A stretch of DNA of 64,000 nt from Symsagittifera roscoffensis (Eukaryota; Xenacoelomorpha; Acoela; Convolutidae), in the NCBI RefSeq assembly GCF_963678635.1, contig NC_087063.1:76097617-76161616 (forward strand). The letters are read 5' to 3'. Both the position numbers and the translations under genes were made by a program. Below the pieces are notes generated by a model, which was given only the letters and a program-made list of their open reading frames with translations, was not told the DNA's origin and ran no database searches. This document shows, one piece after another, positions 33,740 to 45,376 of the stretch (within the stretch, counting starts at the first letter, position 1; every line of letters starts with the position of its first letter).

Positions 33740-34278
33740 TGTGCTACTTGCACAGCAACCGGCTATTCTTGTAATAATTTGTTTTTTGGAAAATCCCCGC
33801 GTAGCAGTAAAATTGATTTCGAATTTTTTTGTTGCTCAAAAAACACAGGAAAACCTATTCGAGTTTGAACTTTATGGCATCTAGATAATGCGCACTAATT
33901 TATGAGATTAATCTTGCACATCTTTTTTTTCGGTGCTTTCAATTATTCTTTTTTTTAGAAATTCCTTATGGTGCAGTAGTTTTGGTTTTAAAACGACTTT
34001 TTCTTGCTTACGAAAAAATAGAAAAAATTCAAGTTTCCTTGCTATAAAAATGCGCGTTTTGAATCTTGCTCTTCTTAGCCAAGTATGAGTATCCAGCAAA
34101 AATTTTCTTGGACCAGTGCGAGCAAATAAATCAGCTAAAACCTAGTAACAACAGCTAGTTTTTCCTTTGTTATTAGGCAAAAATTAAACTAACGAATTAG
34201 TTAAAAACAAAACATTGCAAATAAATATAAGTAAAACAAAACAAAAATAGGATAGCCGGTTACTGTGCAAGTAGCACA
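33740..34278. mobile_element. MITE-like element with ~30-bp inverted termini
   Basis: Left end TGTGCTACTTGCACAGCAAC, then CGGCTATTCT; the right end is its reverse complement with two or three mismatches (34,249-34,278). Each terminus is itself a small hairpin (TGTGC...GCACA). The 480-bp interior is non-coding (minus frames at 33,908-34,099 and 34,184-34,396 are low-complexity). No target-site duplication resolved. Confidence 0.7.
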
Positions 34279-35549
34279 AAAAGCTCCGACCGTAGTAAAT
34301 AAAAACACAACAAATAGTCATAAAAAACACAACAAAATATCTGTGTTGTTTTTTTTCTGGGTTGATCTGAACAAAAAAAAAACAGAACTTAGGCATATTT
34401 GATGGTCATGAAAAAGACCCATTGTGAAACATTTTTGTAGAAAAAGTCTTAAAAAAACTTTTTTTTTCAATTTTTCGTTAAAAAACTTTAAGACCTTTAA
34501 AAGGTTGTTCGAATCACGACTGGTAAGACTTTATTATGATATATCACCCGACTCAATCCGATGAGTATTTATAGTAACTGATTTTGCGTGGAAAACGAAT
34601 TTAAAAAAATTTAAAAAAAAGAAAACAATTCAATACAAAAATCCTCTTTTTTCAAATGGTCAAAACAAAATTATAAAACGCAAACAATAGAGCTTATATC
34701 TATTAAGGATTGACCTAGAGTATAGTAATTTAGTTCTACACCGGAGCTTTTAGTCATTCTTTTGAGGGCTGATTTTTTTTCAAAGGCGCGGCGTAAGTTT
34801 TGTTCAAAGGTTTGCTTGCAAAAATTTGAGTTACAAGAAGTATTTTAAAATAATTTTGCTTTTCTATAAATATGTTCACTTCTCGGGGTGAGTCAACTAC
34901 AATTTCGTTTCGACCTCTTGACTCTAATTTTAAAAAATATGTATCTGAAACTTTTTTTGGTGAAAATGTGGAGGTATGAAAAGTTTTGATAAATCGAATT
35001 TTGGAACTCTATTATGTGCTCTTTATGTTTTCAGAATGATGCTGAGAGTGCAACGCAAGTTATATAGCTTTCTGATTTGTACCGCGCCTAAAATATTTTT
35101 TAAATTGTGGCGAGGTAAGGTTGTTCTTGTTTCACAATTGATTTAATTTTTTCACAATTAAGTATTTGATTTACACTTCAAGTTTGATTCTTATCGAAAC
35201 TTTCTGCCTGGCACGAGTAGAAAAAAATCAGAACATCATGAAAAACCATCTACAAAACATGTTCATGATTTAATATTTTTCGAAAAAATCAAAAATTGCG
35301 GATGAGTTTTGCAGTCTTACCACAAACTTTTTGTCACTTGTTCGTATAAAAATCCTATTCTTTGATTTTGCTTGTGAATGGTAGAAAAAAATCAACTGAA
35401 ATAGACCAAAAGTATAATTTTAAGAAATAAATTTATACCAAAATGAGCAATTTTTTTTGATGATTCTCTTGATATTTTGCATGCACTTGTGTGCAAAAAC
35501 AGATTAACAAGGATTATCTATCGTTTTACCGTCATTTGGGTAACTTATT
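34279..35549. other. AT-rich stretch, nothing recognised
   Basis: No gene, RNA or shared repeat. 35,110-35,200 holds T-rich direct repeats that lead into the next entry. Confidence 0.45.
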
Positions 35550-36080
35550 GCATCGTTGTGACCAAAATCTGATTCTTATTAATCACTTTCCTAAATTTCA
35601 GACCATAAATCTGACTTTTTTGTCTAAATCTTTTGCAAATTTTAATCTCAAAACTGAATTTGATTTTATACTTGTCGCGAGCTTACCAATATAGTTTTAG
35701 CTCAAGGATTGATTTATTTTCAGTATTTTCATACACGTGTATAATTAAGCCCAAAACGTGGTGTATTTTCAATTGGTTAGCGATTTGATGCAAAGTTTTA
35801 GCTCGCAGTCTGGCTTGCATTGGTATTTTTGATCATTTACTGCTCAAATTCACGAGTCTTAGACAATAAATTTGACGCACAGTATTGTTTGTTTTGATAT
35901 CTTAGTTTTTATGTGCTCAACATCTGCGTGTTTATTTGCTCAATATCTGATTTTACAGACCATTGTAATAATTTTTTAGCATAGTTTCGGCTTGACACTT
36001 TTGTCTAAATTTTTTGCAAACTTTGATTTAATATTTGAGTTTGTTATCATCCTTGTCGCGAGTCAGATTTATTTTTCATT
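35550..36080. repeat. Two-copy ~385-bp tandem repeat
   Basis: The block 'cagaccat...tgac..ttttgtctaaat.ttttgcaaa..ttgat..' ending CTTGTCGCGAG appears at about 35,595-35,681 and 35,954-36,064, with weaker matches between. The plus frame 35,491-35,694 lies in the first copy and is not supported as a gene. Confidence 0.55.
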
Positions 36081-37065
36081 TTTTTTTTCAAAAATTGTTG
36101 CTGTCCTCTGTCGCAAAAACATTCTTTAATTTTTATTCAGTTTTTTCTAAACTTATTGCATATGTATGGCTCAAATTATAAAGTGTATTGATGGTTCTAC
36201 TGACTTCCCTCAATCAATTTTTGCACTTAGCACATGCAGTTTCCTTATTAGTTAAGAAAAGGTTTGTTAAGTGCTTTGCTAAAACAATATAACCTTAATT
36301 TTAACTGGATTTTATAAAAAGTAAATCAGTTGAAAGATTAAAAAAATAAGTAAATAAAATAAAAGATTTGGATGGTTCGAATTGATTTTGGCGAGATAAG
36401 AATGTATTTCAGCAACTACTTAAAAGCATCCAGGTCATTTTCAATCATTCTTTAATCTCTCAAAACAGATTTATTCAAATCTTTTTAAAAATTAGGCTCC
36501 CTGACAGTTTCCCCTACATTTCAATTACACTTTTTCCTCAGTTGTCTAACTTTTTTTAATGGCTGAATGCGTAAGGCTACGATGTAAAGTATGAAGAACA
36601 ATGTGTTTGCTCACCATGTAAAAATTGTTCACCTCATCACGACTTAAGAGCTTTGCAAATCAAACGTGAGGAGGAGTGGGAGAGAATTAAAAACTAATTC
36701 ATTCTGTAAATTGATTATGTTCAATCAATTTGCATTGACTATGAGGCAATTTGAAATAGAGCCGAATGACAGGACGTTTACATTGAGACCTTCAGTTTGC
36801 GTAATCGATCCCTCCTGCCATTGCAATGATAGTGTGTGAAAACGAGCTCTCACTTGACCTCTAGCTTCAAGTCTACCACCTCCTGACCAATTACGGCTCC
36901 AATAGTGGTAACACGTGAAAGTTCTAGGCGCTAAAAAAACGGCCTTGAGTCGCAAAAGAAGTTTCGCTCAACAACATAACTCAGTCTGGAATGTGGGGAA
37001 GTAAGAGAAGCAGACTAAGCTTAGACAGGGATAGCTTTTCATTGATCCTCTGCAAATCGCAGAAA
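36081..37065. other. Mixed stretch with a GC-richer island at 36.7-36.96 kb
   Basis: 36,720-36,960 is less AT-rich, and two overlapping frames look protein-like: minus 36,725-36,955 (YHYWSRNWSGGGRLEARGQV) and plus from ATG at 36,739 (RQFEIEPNDRTFTLRPSVCV, then IDPSCHC). They exclude each other and I recognise neither. It is probably a piece of an old element. Confidence 0.3.
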
Positions 37066-37645
37066 CCACAATTATTATTATTTTAAATGGGTTTAAGAAA
37101 ATACAAAACCTCTTTGGCAGAGGGCTAATTAGGACATTCCTGGAGGTACAAATGGTATTCAGAACTTTCAATCAGATACTCAATGACTTATTACCAATAA
37201 ATGAAAACTTTTTTTTGTAGTATTCCAATTAAGAAATCTGGCTGCAAAACGTTTAGTTTATCAAGTTTTGACAGCAGTATTGCAACTTTGAAATATTTCT
37301 GAACAAAATGTCTATCTTGTAGGATTTTTTCAGAAAAAATTTCCTCTTATACATTCAAGTCGCCGCTACTATGAATCCTACAAGCTCTTACAGAAAACAA
37401 TTTTTCCTTCGACGAAACTCAGAAAAAATTAATTTCAACTTATAGAGTTTATTTTTAATCAAAGAAACCGTTTTTTGTATTTTTCATAACTAGAATTCTA
37501 CATTCAGGAGCTCCTCAAAGGCCAGTCCGACTCTTAGAAAAAAAAGTTCCGGAACTGTAATTCGAATCTAAGTTATACCCATTTTTGCTAACAAAAAACT
37601 GAATGGCAGGCCAGATTGTGAGAAAGAAGAGAAAAATGCTCGCAA
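37066..37645. repeat. Direct-repeat pair, left copy
   Basis: Two sub-blocks. 37,066-37,177 ('gggtttaag-aaat-caaaa', then GGCTAATTAGGACATTCC, 'tattcagaactttcaatcagatac') recurs at 37,671-37,782. 37,185-37,645 ('ttccaattaagaaatctggctgcaaaac' to 'agaagagaaaaatgctcgcaa') recurs at 39,395-39,885. Roughly 80 percent identity by eye. Confidence 0.75.
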
Positions 37646-37670
37646 CCTTTTTAATAGGAATTCGCTTTTA

Positions 37671-38063
37671 TTATGATTATTTTAAGTGGGTTTAAGTAAA
37701 TTCAAAAGTTCTTTGTCAGAGAGGCTAATTAGGACATTCCTTGAGGTACAAATTGTATTCAGAACTTTCAATCAGATACAAGCGGTCTTGTTCAACAATC
37801 AAATGAAAAATAATTCACCTGTTCTCGACCTAAAAGCATTTGTGCCCTATTTGTATTATCATACTTGGGATGATCTTGATTTCAGAAAACTTCCGGCTAT
37901 TACCGGTTATAATTGTAATACAAAAATTTTTAAGTCGAAGATAAAATGCATATGCCTCGAAATCAAAATCAATGACAGTTTTAGGCAGCTTTTTTCTCAA
38001 ACTAGTAAGATTATAATTTTGTATGTGATTCCCGCTTTTCCTGGAAATTTCAGATTTCCATGA
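37671..38063 (+). CDS. Unassigned ORF inside the 37-39 kb repeat pair
   Basis: Open for 125 codons (GTG as first codon, so the true start is unknown). The first ~37 codons lie in the short direct repeat; the rest is unique: PVLDLKAFVPYLYYHTWDDL, then DFRKLPAITGYNCNTKIF and a hydrophobic end (IIILYVIPAFPGNFRFP). Its composition is more balanced than chance frames nearby. No family recognised. It may belong to the element defined by the repeats. Confidence 0.3.
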
Positions 38064-39390
38064 GGCAAAACTTTAGATGCAGTTTAATCCTCCTTAGCTT
38101 TTAAATAAAAGAATCTTAAAGCTCAACAAAACCTTATTGGTAGTTTTTGGGAAAATTATTTTTTTTTACATAATTTTTAGTCTCTTCAATGATGTTTTCT
38201 TTTCATGAAGAACACCTGCACAATAATATTAAAAAGTTACTCTAAGAAGTCAATATTTTGTTCAAAGGCATAAAACTGGGCCTAAAATTTGGGTATAAAA
38301 TTTGGTCTAAGAAATCTGACAAAACTAACGCTATCAGTTTCAAGCTGGAACGTCATTCATAAAATTATAAGCAAACTCAATCCGGAATACGGATCCTGGA
38401 TTGAATTTAAAAGAATGTATATTTGATCTTGAAATATTTAATTTTCAACGTTCAAGTATTCAAGGTTGAACCATTTTGAGAGCGGTCGTCGGATTATCAT
38501 GAATGAAACTTTGTCTGCGCGACAGATTTAGTTCTGGAGATCTGTTAGAGATTTAGAAGGAGTATTATGAGTATAAAAGGCCATAATAATTTACGGCGTT
38601 ACTGAATTAGAGGTAGATAAGTTATTGGAAACATATTTCGAACATGCAGTTCTGATTCAGTTATTTGTCGGAATCAACAGGAATTAAATTACAGAATCAG
38701 GTACGAAGTTTAGAGATTAGGTTGAAGCTGATATTTTTATTACTCAAATAAAACTATTTTCAATAATTTACATTGCGTTTCTTCTGTTTGGCACTTCACA
38801 TTTCAGAGTTTAAATCATGTTTGCAGAAATTATCGATGTCTTAAAACCGTTCATCATTTGTTAATTCCAAATTGAAGTCGGATGCTTGTCTTAAAGTTCT
38901 TGCAGGAGCACACAGAACGTGTAACTTACAAGACCTCATAAGAATTTTACAAGCATTACATCGTGCAGTCAGAATCCTACAACAGAAGATTTTATTTCTC
39001 AGGAGGAATGTTTCGAAAAAAGTGTTCATCCTATATTTTATCGAGTATTGTCAAAAGCTCAGTAGTTACAGTGAAAATGTTTAATTTTTTTTATTATATC
39101 AATTGAAGTGACCAGCCAAGAGGTCTCGGGTGCTTATACGATTGTCATTTTCTGAAAAAACAATGTGTCAACTCTTTTTTTTTGATGTCCAAAATATATT
39201 TTGTAAGATTTTCATAATCATTTTGTTTTAAAAAAAATTGGTGTGATATAAATTGGATATCGGCACAAATTGACTTTTTTTTCAAGAATTAATAATCTTC
39301 AAAGTACCTGTGATATCTTTTTTTAACCGTTCGCTGCATTTGTTGGTTGAAAATATTTTTGACAGTAACTTGAGAGCTTCTGACGATAGT
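38064..39390. other. Unique stretch between the direct repeats
   Basis: No supported gene. 38,920-38,990 has TACAAGA/TACAAC motifs reminiscent of the array at 47.7 kb. Opposed frames 38,841-39,029 and 38,872-39,084 exclude each other and show no motif. Confidence 0.4.
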
Positions 39391-39394
39391 CGAT

Positions 39395-39885
39395 GACTCA
39401 TTACCAGTAAACAAATTTTTTCTGTAGTGTTCCAATTAAGAAATCTGGCTGCAAAACGTATAGCTTATACAGTTTTGACAGTAGTATTGCAACCTTGAAT
39501 TATTCTGGAGTAAAATATTTATCTTGGAGGATTTCTACAGATAAAGTTTTCTCTTATGCATTCAAGTCGTCGCCGTTACTCAGAATCCTACAAGCTCTTA
39601 CAGAAAAAATTTCCTCTTCGACTGGGGAAACCAGGGAAAAATCAATTACAAAATATAGATTTTATCTGTAATTTACTTCAGAAGGAACCCTTTTTTATAT
39701 TTTTTTTTACTTTTTTATATAACGAGAATTCTACATTCAGGAGCGTCTCATTGAAAAGCCAGCTCAACTCTGAGAAAAACGTTCCGAAAATGTAATTCGA
39801 ATGTAAGTTTCACTCATTTTTGCTAACAAAAATCTGAACGGCAGGCCAGATTCTGAGATAGAAGAGAAAAATGCTCACAATCTGG
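39395..39885. repeat. Direct-repeat pair, right copy
   Basis: Copy of 37,185-37,645 with indels; ends 'gaagagaaaaatgctcaca'. Together the two could be long terminal repeats of a degraded element, about 2.7 kb in all, though no TG...CA ends were found. Confidence 0.7.
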
Positions 39886-39904
39886 AATAAGAACTCGCTT
39901 CTTC

Positions 39905-40321
39905 TCAAATTTGCATGAGAAAATTAGCGCCCAATTTGCATGAGAAAATATTATTATACAGACGAATGAAATCGCACTTTTCACTCAAGTTCTTTGGGTG
40001 ATTAATAGTACTTTCAAGCATGCATCCGTGTTTGATATCAGATTTTTTTCTTAGAGCCAAATTTTTATTCCATCCATGATTGCTCATAATCTGAGAAAAT
40101 TCCCATCTAACAAAAATTCTGAGATAAAAATGTTTTAGCAAAAAAAACAGATTCTGAATATCTGATTGACATTTAAGAACATATTTTTTTGTCAGATTGT
40201 CAAAATAATCTGTTTGTATAATAGAGAAGACGTTGTTTTCAATCAGCTTTTTGGTTGGACAGCAAAAACGCTTGTTGGGCAAAATATAATCAGAAACTTT
40301 ACTGCATTTTTTGAATGACAC
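39905..40321 (-). CDS. Unassigned ORF, 138 codons
   Basis: One of the longer frames in the window not explained by a repeat. Cysteine- and lysine-rich, with NKRFCCPTKKLIENN, LFFLLKHFYLRIFVRWEFSQ, IMSNHGWNKNLALRKK and CDFIRLYNNIFSCKLGANFL. It opens with GTG, so a start is uncertain, and its first codons lie in the ACTGCATTTT tandem repeat. No domain recognised. It could be an exon or a transposon fragment. Confidence 0.3.
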   Translation of the reverse strand: MSFKKCSKVSDYILPNKRFCCPTKKLIENNVFSIIQTDYFDNLTKKYVLKCQSDIQNLFFLLKHFYLRIFVRWEFSQIMSNHGWNKNLALRKKSDIKHGCMLESTINHPKNLSEKCDFIRLYNNIFSCKLGANFLMQI

Positions 40322-40372
40322 TACTGCATTTTTTGAATGAAACTACTGCATTTTACTGCATTTTTTGAATTG
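40299..40372. repeat. ACTGCATTTTTTGAATGA tandem repeat (about 22-bp, 3-4 units)
   Basis: Units 'actgcattttttgaatgacact', '...gaaact', a short 'actgcatttt' and a last partial copy. Confidence 0.85.
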
Positions 40373-41090
40373 TTTTGAAAAATTGTTTTAATGTTTAACG
40401 GTGTTTTAAAAAAAACGTGCGTGTCAATTTTCAGATTTTATGAAATTTGATTTTCCGCAAGCAAGACACTCCATTTTCAACAAAATCAGCGTGCAAAAAC
40501 ATATGTATGAAGAAAAATCAGCCTCCCGACTGAAAATCGAATTCATCCGTGAAGTCCAATAACTGTCCATAAGAATCCTCAGGCATAACATTTTATCAAT
40601 TCTAGTTACAAAAGATAAAAAAACGCGTCACATGCTCCTAGTTAATCGCAGTCATATGTGAAGCAAAAGAAACTCCCCAGAAGAAACCTCATGCATTTTT
40701 TTTTCAAATCTTGTCCTAAAATAAATAAAGCCAGCGAAAAGCATAGAAAAACAATACAAACATCAACTGTACCAAATATAAAATTGCGGACGAGTTGAAG
40801 TCTAATTGAATACTTGTGAGGTCTAATTGAATTTCTTAAGTGCTTGAGCGCAGTTTTGTAGTAGTAGTGAAATGTTGAAAATGATGCTAATTGTCAAGGA
40901 ACTTCAGAATGAATTGCAAGTTTTACATTACTCTACAAATAACAGTATATATGTCCAAAAAGGTTTTTCGTACTACAGCAATTTCAATTAAATTTTAAAT
41001 TAAAAAAAAAACAGAAAAACGTTTCGAGTCACAATAAAAGTCACAAGTCTTTAGTTAGAGGTAGAATCACTTGTAATATTTATTCAGACC
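40373..41090. other. AT-rich spacer
   Basis: No gene. A 16-bp unit (GTCTAATTGAAT-CTT) is duplicated near 40,800-40,835. Confidence 0.5.
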
Positions 41091-41190
41091 ATTACGAGAC
41101 CAAATTGTGCACTGGATGGACTCCCAATTTGGTGTTTGTATGTCTCTGGAATCCAGAGACAAGTCTTTGAACATACAATTTTTCTCGGGA
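41091..41190. repeat. 100-bp dispersed repeat with CTCTGGAATCCAGAG palindrome (copy 1)
   Basis: TTGTGCACTGGAT, 'tttgtatgt', CTCTGGAATCCAGAGACAAG and TCTTTGAACATA; a diverged copy lies at 49,748-49,850. The 15-bp palindrome is exact here. Confidence 0.75.
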
Positions 41191-42913
41191 CGATAAAAAA
41201 AACGAAACAAAAGAAGATAAAAGAGATCATCCTTGTTGCAGAATCGGCTTAAAATTCACAAAATACACAGTTTGGCCTTGTAATGAGCATAATTTAATTT
41301 TTTAGGAACTCGCAGAAATTGGAATCTTGCAACAAAATTGCGACAATTATTGCAAAAAGCTGATAGAGTATCAATAAAAAGCAACAAATATGTTTAGGAA
41401 AAACAGTTTTGAAGGAAAACTAAAATTAGTTACCGACGTATCGGCTAATCCAGACAGTATATTTGTATGCGTCAAAAGTGTAGAAAAAACGTTTTTTTTT
41501 GTACGTTTTTAGTTTTTTTCGTTGGTTTGCAGTTTTCCGTTTTTCATATTTAATGACACAAAATTACCAAAGATTCGATGAGAGTCATTTAAAACTAATT
41601 CAGTTTTAGTTTTTAACAATTTTATCGGACAACTTTTTAAACTTTTGAATTTATCTGATTTGAATCTGCAACTTATTAGAAATAGTTATTTGAAGTTTTG
41701 TGTACGCTTTTTTAGGCATTTTCTGTGTTCTGTTCTTTTGAAAACTTGCATGTCATATCACTGCGTAAAAAAATTGCTTTAAAGTTAAGGGCTTAAACTT
41801 ATTCGAAAAAACTGACTTCTGGAAAAGCGCAATCATTTTGGTTTGCTCTTTTGACAGTTCAACTCTATTTCACTGTCTCAAGGTAAAAATTATTTTAAAA
41901 CTAAAAACTTTGTCCAAAAAGTTTGTTACAGATTTTAAACAGGTTAAAAGCGATTAACACAAAAATGCAAGAAAACGATTTTAAAAGATAAAAACCAAAA
42001 AAATTGAAATTGGGTGTATAAATTTAAATTGAAGTTATAGAATTAATCTTTTTATTTTTTAAGTTCAACCATTGTTGTCGAACTTTCCACAGAGCAACTA
42101 GCTATCTTTTTTAACAAGCCTCCAACTATTTTTATCTTAATTTTTTTTATCCATTGATACATAGCAAACTGAATTGTTGTTTCAACAAAAAAACTACAAT
42201 ATTTCAAAAATTAATCTTTTGTTGTTAAAAATTTGAAGTTTGAGTCGAGGATAGAAAAACTTGATAGAATATCGGAATTTTTATTTCAGTTTCTTTTGGA
42301 ACGCAGTAGTTAGAACTTTTTGGAAAAATTTAAAACTGCTTTTTTCAATTCAAATCAGGTGCTAGAAAACATCCAGATTTTTTTTATCATCCAGTCAGTA
42401 TCATCCACTAGCAAATCTGTATTTTAAAAAAGCCCGAGGATGACGACCGCTAATAAACAAAACACAAACCGCCCCAATCCAGCCTCTTGAGGAAAACCAT
42501 AACAAAAAGCCTTCTTTCTGAGGTAAAAATACCCATATTCGATTAAAATTGTTTCCTGTGCTCGAATTCTTTTCTAGAGAGGTCTTATTGATTTCCTTAA
42601 GTGCCGCAGTGGTTATTTTTAAATAGCATATATTTGAGACTCATTCTATTTTTTTTACTCAAATGAACAAAGGAAGAGTTTGTTCGATGGTGTCTTCTAA
42701 CTTTGTTATTAACTTTTACAATTATCAATTTACATTTCACGCTATGATTCACATGTACAATTCACATGCCAAACTTTTTAACAATCATTTGGACATTTTC
42801 TAAATTAAAAATCAATGAGCCTGATAAAAAATCCAAAATTCTGGCTTATTAGGCTGCAAAAAAGATTCATTTTTGCTGACGAAGAGATATTGCCCTTATG
42901 GCAAACATCATAT
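41191..42913. other. AT-rich intergenic stretch
   Basis: No supported gene or repeat in 1.7 kb. A locally balanced patch (about 42,380-42,560) has no open frame of note. Confidence 0.5.
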
Positions 42914-42914
42914 G

Positions 42915-43434
42915 AACAAGACTGCTCGTATCAAAGCGAAACCCTGAATGTTCCGACTGCCTTTTAAGGTCCCTGGAGCGGAAATAACATGAAAAATGAT
43001 TTAAAAAAGTAAAATACATTTTTTTTTAATTTGAGATTTTTGCGAAAATTATCACCCCACACGCCATATAAAGCACAAAGTGATAGGTTTTGCTCCTAGC
43101 AACAAATCAATTATGCCAAATAAAGTTCCTTCAGCCAATTTGGAACAAATTTTATGACGGAATAAATCTTCGCTTACGCGTTAATAGCGCGAAATATATC
43201 GCCCGTTAATTATGCCAAATTGGCCAAAATGGCAATCTTTAAAACCCATAACTTTACAAAAAATGATCACAGGTGAAATATCTTTTCAAATTTAAGCTCA
43301 GGACAACAATAACTTTCGAATGATATAAAAAATTCCGTCAAAAATGGCTAGTTAAAAAGTTGAGATTTGTCTGAAGAAAAAAAACCCACCACGAGCACAA
43401 ATATTCCGTTACTTTCGTTACGAAAGTCGTAACA
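42915..43434 (+). mobile_element. HINE-like element, copy J
   Basis: Full length: ACAAGACTGCTCGTATCAAA, then GCGAAACCCTGAATGTTCCG, to TTCGTTACGAAAGTCGTAACA, flanked by A. The terminal hairpin ACTTTCGTTACGAAAGT is intact. Confidence 0.8.
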
Positions 43435-44012
43435 ATGCTGGTACTAGAGTTAATTTAAAATCATCTTCGAAAATCCTCAAATGTACAGTTTTATTATTCA
43501 AAATCGCTGCATTTTGAACATTAATAATCAAATTAAGAACACAAACTATTTCGTAGTTGTTCATCAGCGGCACAAGAGTAGCTCTCGATAAATTTTCAAA
43601 GAGCTGATCAATTAAGCATCCTTTCCTTTCAATTTTTGAGGGAGAGGATGTTAACTAAAATTAGAGCAGGTTAAAAATAGGAGTTCTACCTAGTTCCAAT
43701 TTAATCCAAATTGTCGCCTGTCACATCTTAAAACCAGTTCTATTTCAAGAAAGAGGGAATTAACTCGGTCTAAAAGTGCACTAGTTACTACTAGCAAGGA
43801 TGAGAGCTCGTTTTGCTAGCAAAAACTTTTATGTCAAACATTCTTTATGCCAGAAAATTTTTCAGCAAACTTGGTGTTCTCTGAAGTAATGATTTTCCAA
43901 TACCTGCTTTTTTCCTTGTTAATTCTTGGATTCTTGTTCAAACCTGCGTTGTAAACTATTGCCTCCCCTTTTTCCCATTATAGTTCTATAATCCGGGGTA
44001 GATTTTCTCGAG
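43435..44012. other. Spacer, nothing recognised
   Basis: Moderately AT-rich, without an open frame of interest. Confidence 0.45.
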
Positions 44013-44322
44013 GGGGCGGATCTAGGGTTTTCTTAGGTCGAGGTTTTCTTAGTTCGCCTTTTTTAGGTCGACACCTATTTGATTTTCTGAGCTCTCCCAA
44101 ATCACTATAAAGACCCCAATTTGACCAAATTTTCTGCAATTTTTTGAAAACACAGGCCAAAAAGTGTTGCTCCGCCCTCAAAATCTGTATAATTTGGCGT
44201 CAAAGGCGCATTTAGAAAAATTTTTGGGTCAGTTAGCAAAAAAAAATTCGAATCCCTGAGAGGGTCGAATCCCTAAAAGCAAGCGTCTGCCCCACAACCC
44301 CCCCCCCCAGATCCGCTGGAGC
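44013..44322. mobile_element. GGATCT-ended element with C11 tract
   Basis: Starts GGGGGCGGATCTAGGG and ends CCCCCCCAGATCCGC, i.e. imperfect inverted termini. The inside carries 'aggtcgacacc', 'gagctctcccaaatcactataaagaccccaattt', 'ggcgtcaaaggcgcatttaga' and paired 'tcgaatccctgagagggtcgaatccct'. Related pieces occur at 27.2, 57.2 and 58.1 kb. Non-coding (the frame 43,978-44,181 is a shadow). A non-autonomous DNA element is the likely nature. Confidence 0.6.
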
Positions 44323-45290
44323 CCATAGTAACATAAAATTCTTGTTTTGTTGTGAGAGTGGTTGTTTCGGAGGAGAAGGAGCTCTAATAGCTAACAATAT
44401 TCAAGTTTAGATTTCGCTTTTTTTACTTCATGGTTAACTTCTTCTTTATTCAGCTTTCCTTTTTCAGCAAAACTCGTCAGGTGATACTAGATATCTTTGT
44501 AAAAACCTATTTTTGATAGCTCAATAGTAACACACTGACAAAACATGGAAGTGAAACAATAATCTTAAAATTAATTAGTTTCAGCAACGTTTAGATATAA
44601 CCATTTTTTTTTTTGCTTTTTTGTCCTTTTTCTCTTTGAATTGGTTGACCAAATCAACGATAACCATGTCCTGTACAAAGTAGATACAGAAAAAAGAAGT
44701 TTGGCTCAGCCGCCTATCAGAAACAGAGTAACAAACGATTCCACAGACAGTCACGAGAGATTTACAATAGAATACAATATATTTTACGGCATATCGGAGG
44801 ATCCTTTCTGTTATTGCCCGCTTTGGTTATTATGGATCCGCTTATCTTTTCTGACACTCAAATCAAAGAAGATTAAACAACGCGATCACACTTTATTGAA
44901 TAAGACACCAACTTGCTGGAAAATATAAACTTAGGAAGTTAGAGCAAGCAGCTTTACCGAAAATAGCTCAACAATCAGCTGGACCTCCGTTTATGATAAT
45001 CAACTGTCAATCATCTGCAACGTAGAACTTTGCTGGATCAAATTAAGTTGATAGCATAACTAGCTAAGGCAGCTCCTAAACCCCCTTCCCTCCCCCACCA
45101 CCTGTTTAAATCAACAAATCAAGACAATTCCCTGAATATTCGCGCAGCGCTGTAACTTATTTGAACTAGTATTGATAAATTTAACGACAAATTTCATTCA
45201 TTCAAATTTTCATTCATTTTAAATTTATTCAAAAAAAGTAAACGACAATTTTATTCGCGACTCATTTGCAGTTATTAGACCTAATCAGAG
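44323..45290. other. Spacer with one open frame
   Basis: The plus frame 44,641-44,928 opens with TTG and has a mixed composition (VDQINDNHVLYKVDTEKRS, RFTIEYNIFYGISEDPFCYC, then PLWLLWIRLSFLTLK). Interesting but unrecognised, and without start or splice support. Confidence 0.35.
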
Positions 45291-45341
45291 CAGTAATCTG
45301 TCAAACTCAAACTGTAGATTTAGGGGATTGCTTCTCTAGGT

Positions 45342-45376
<35 letters not shown>

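Noticed and set aside
45341-45374. CT tract as a promoter element
   Set aside because: A simple microsatellite; no transcription start or gene next to it can be supported.
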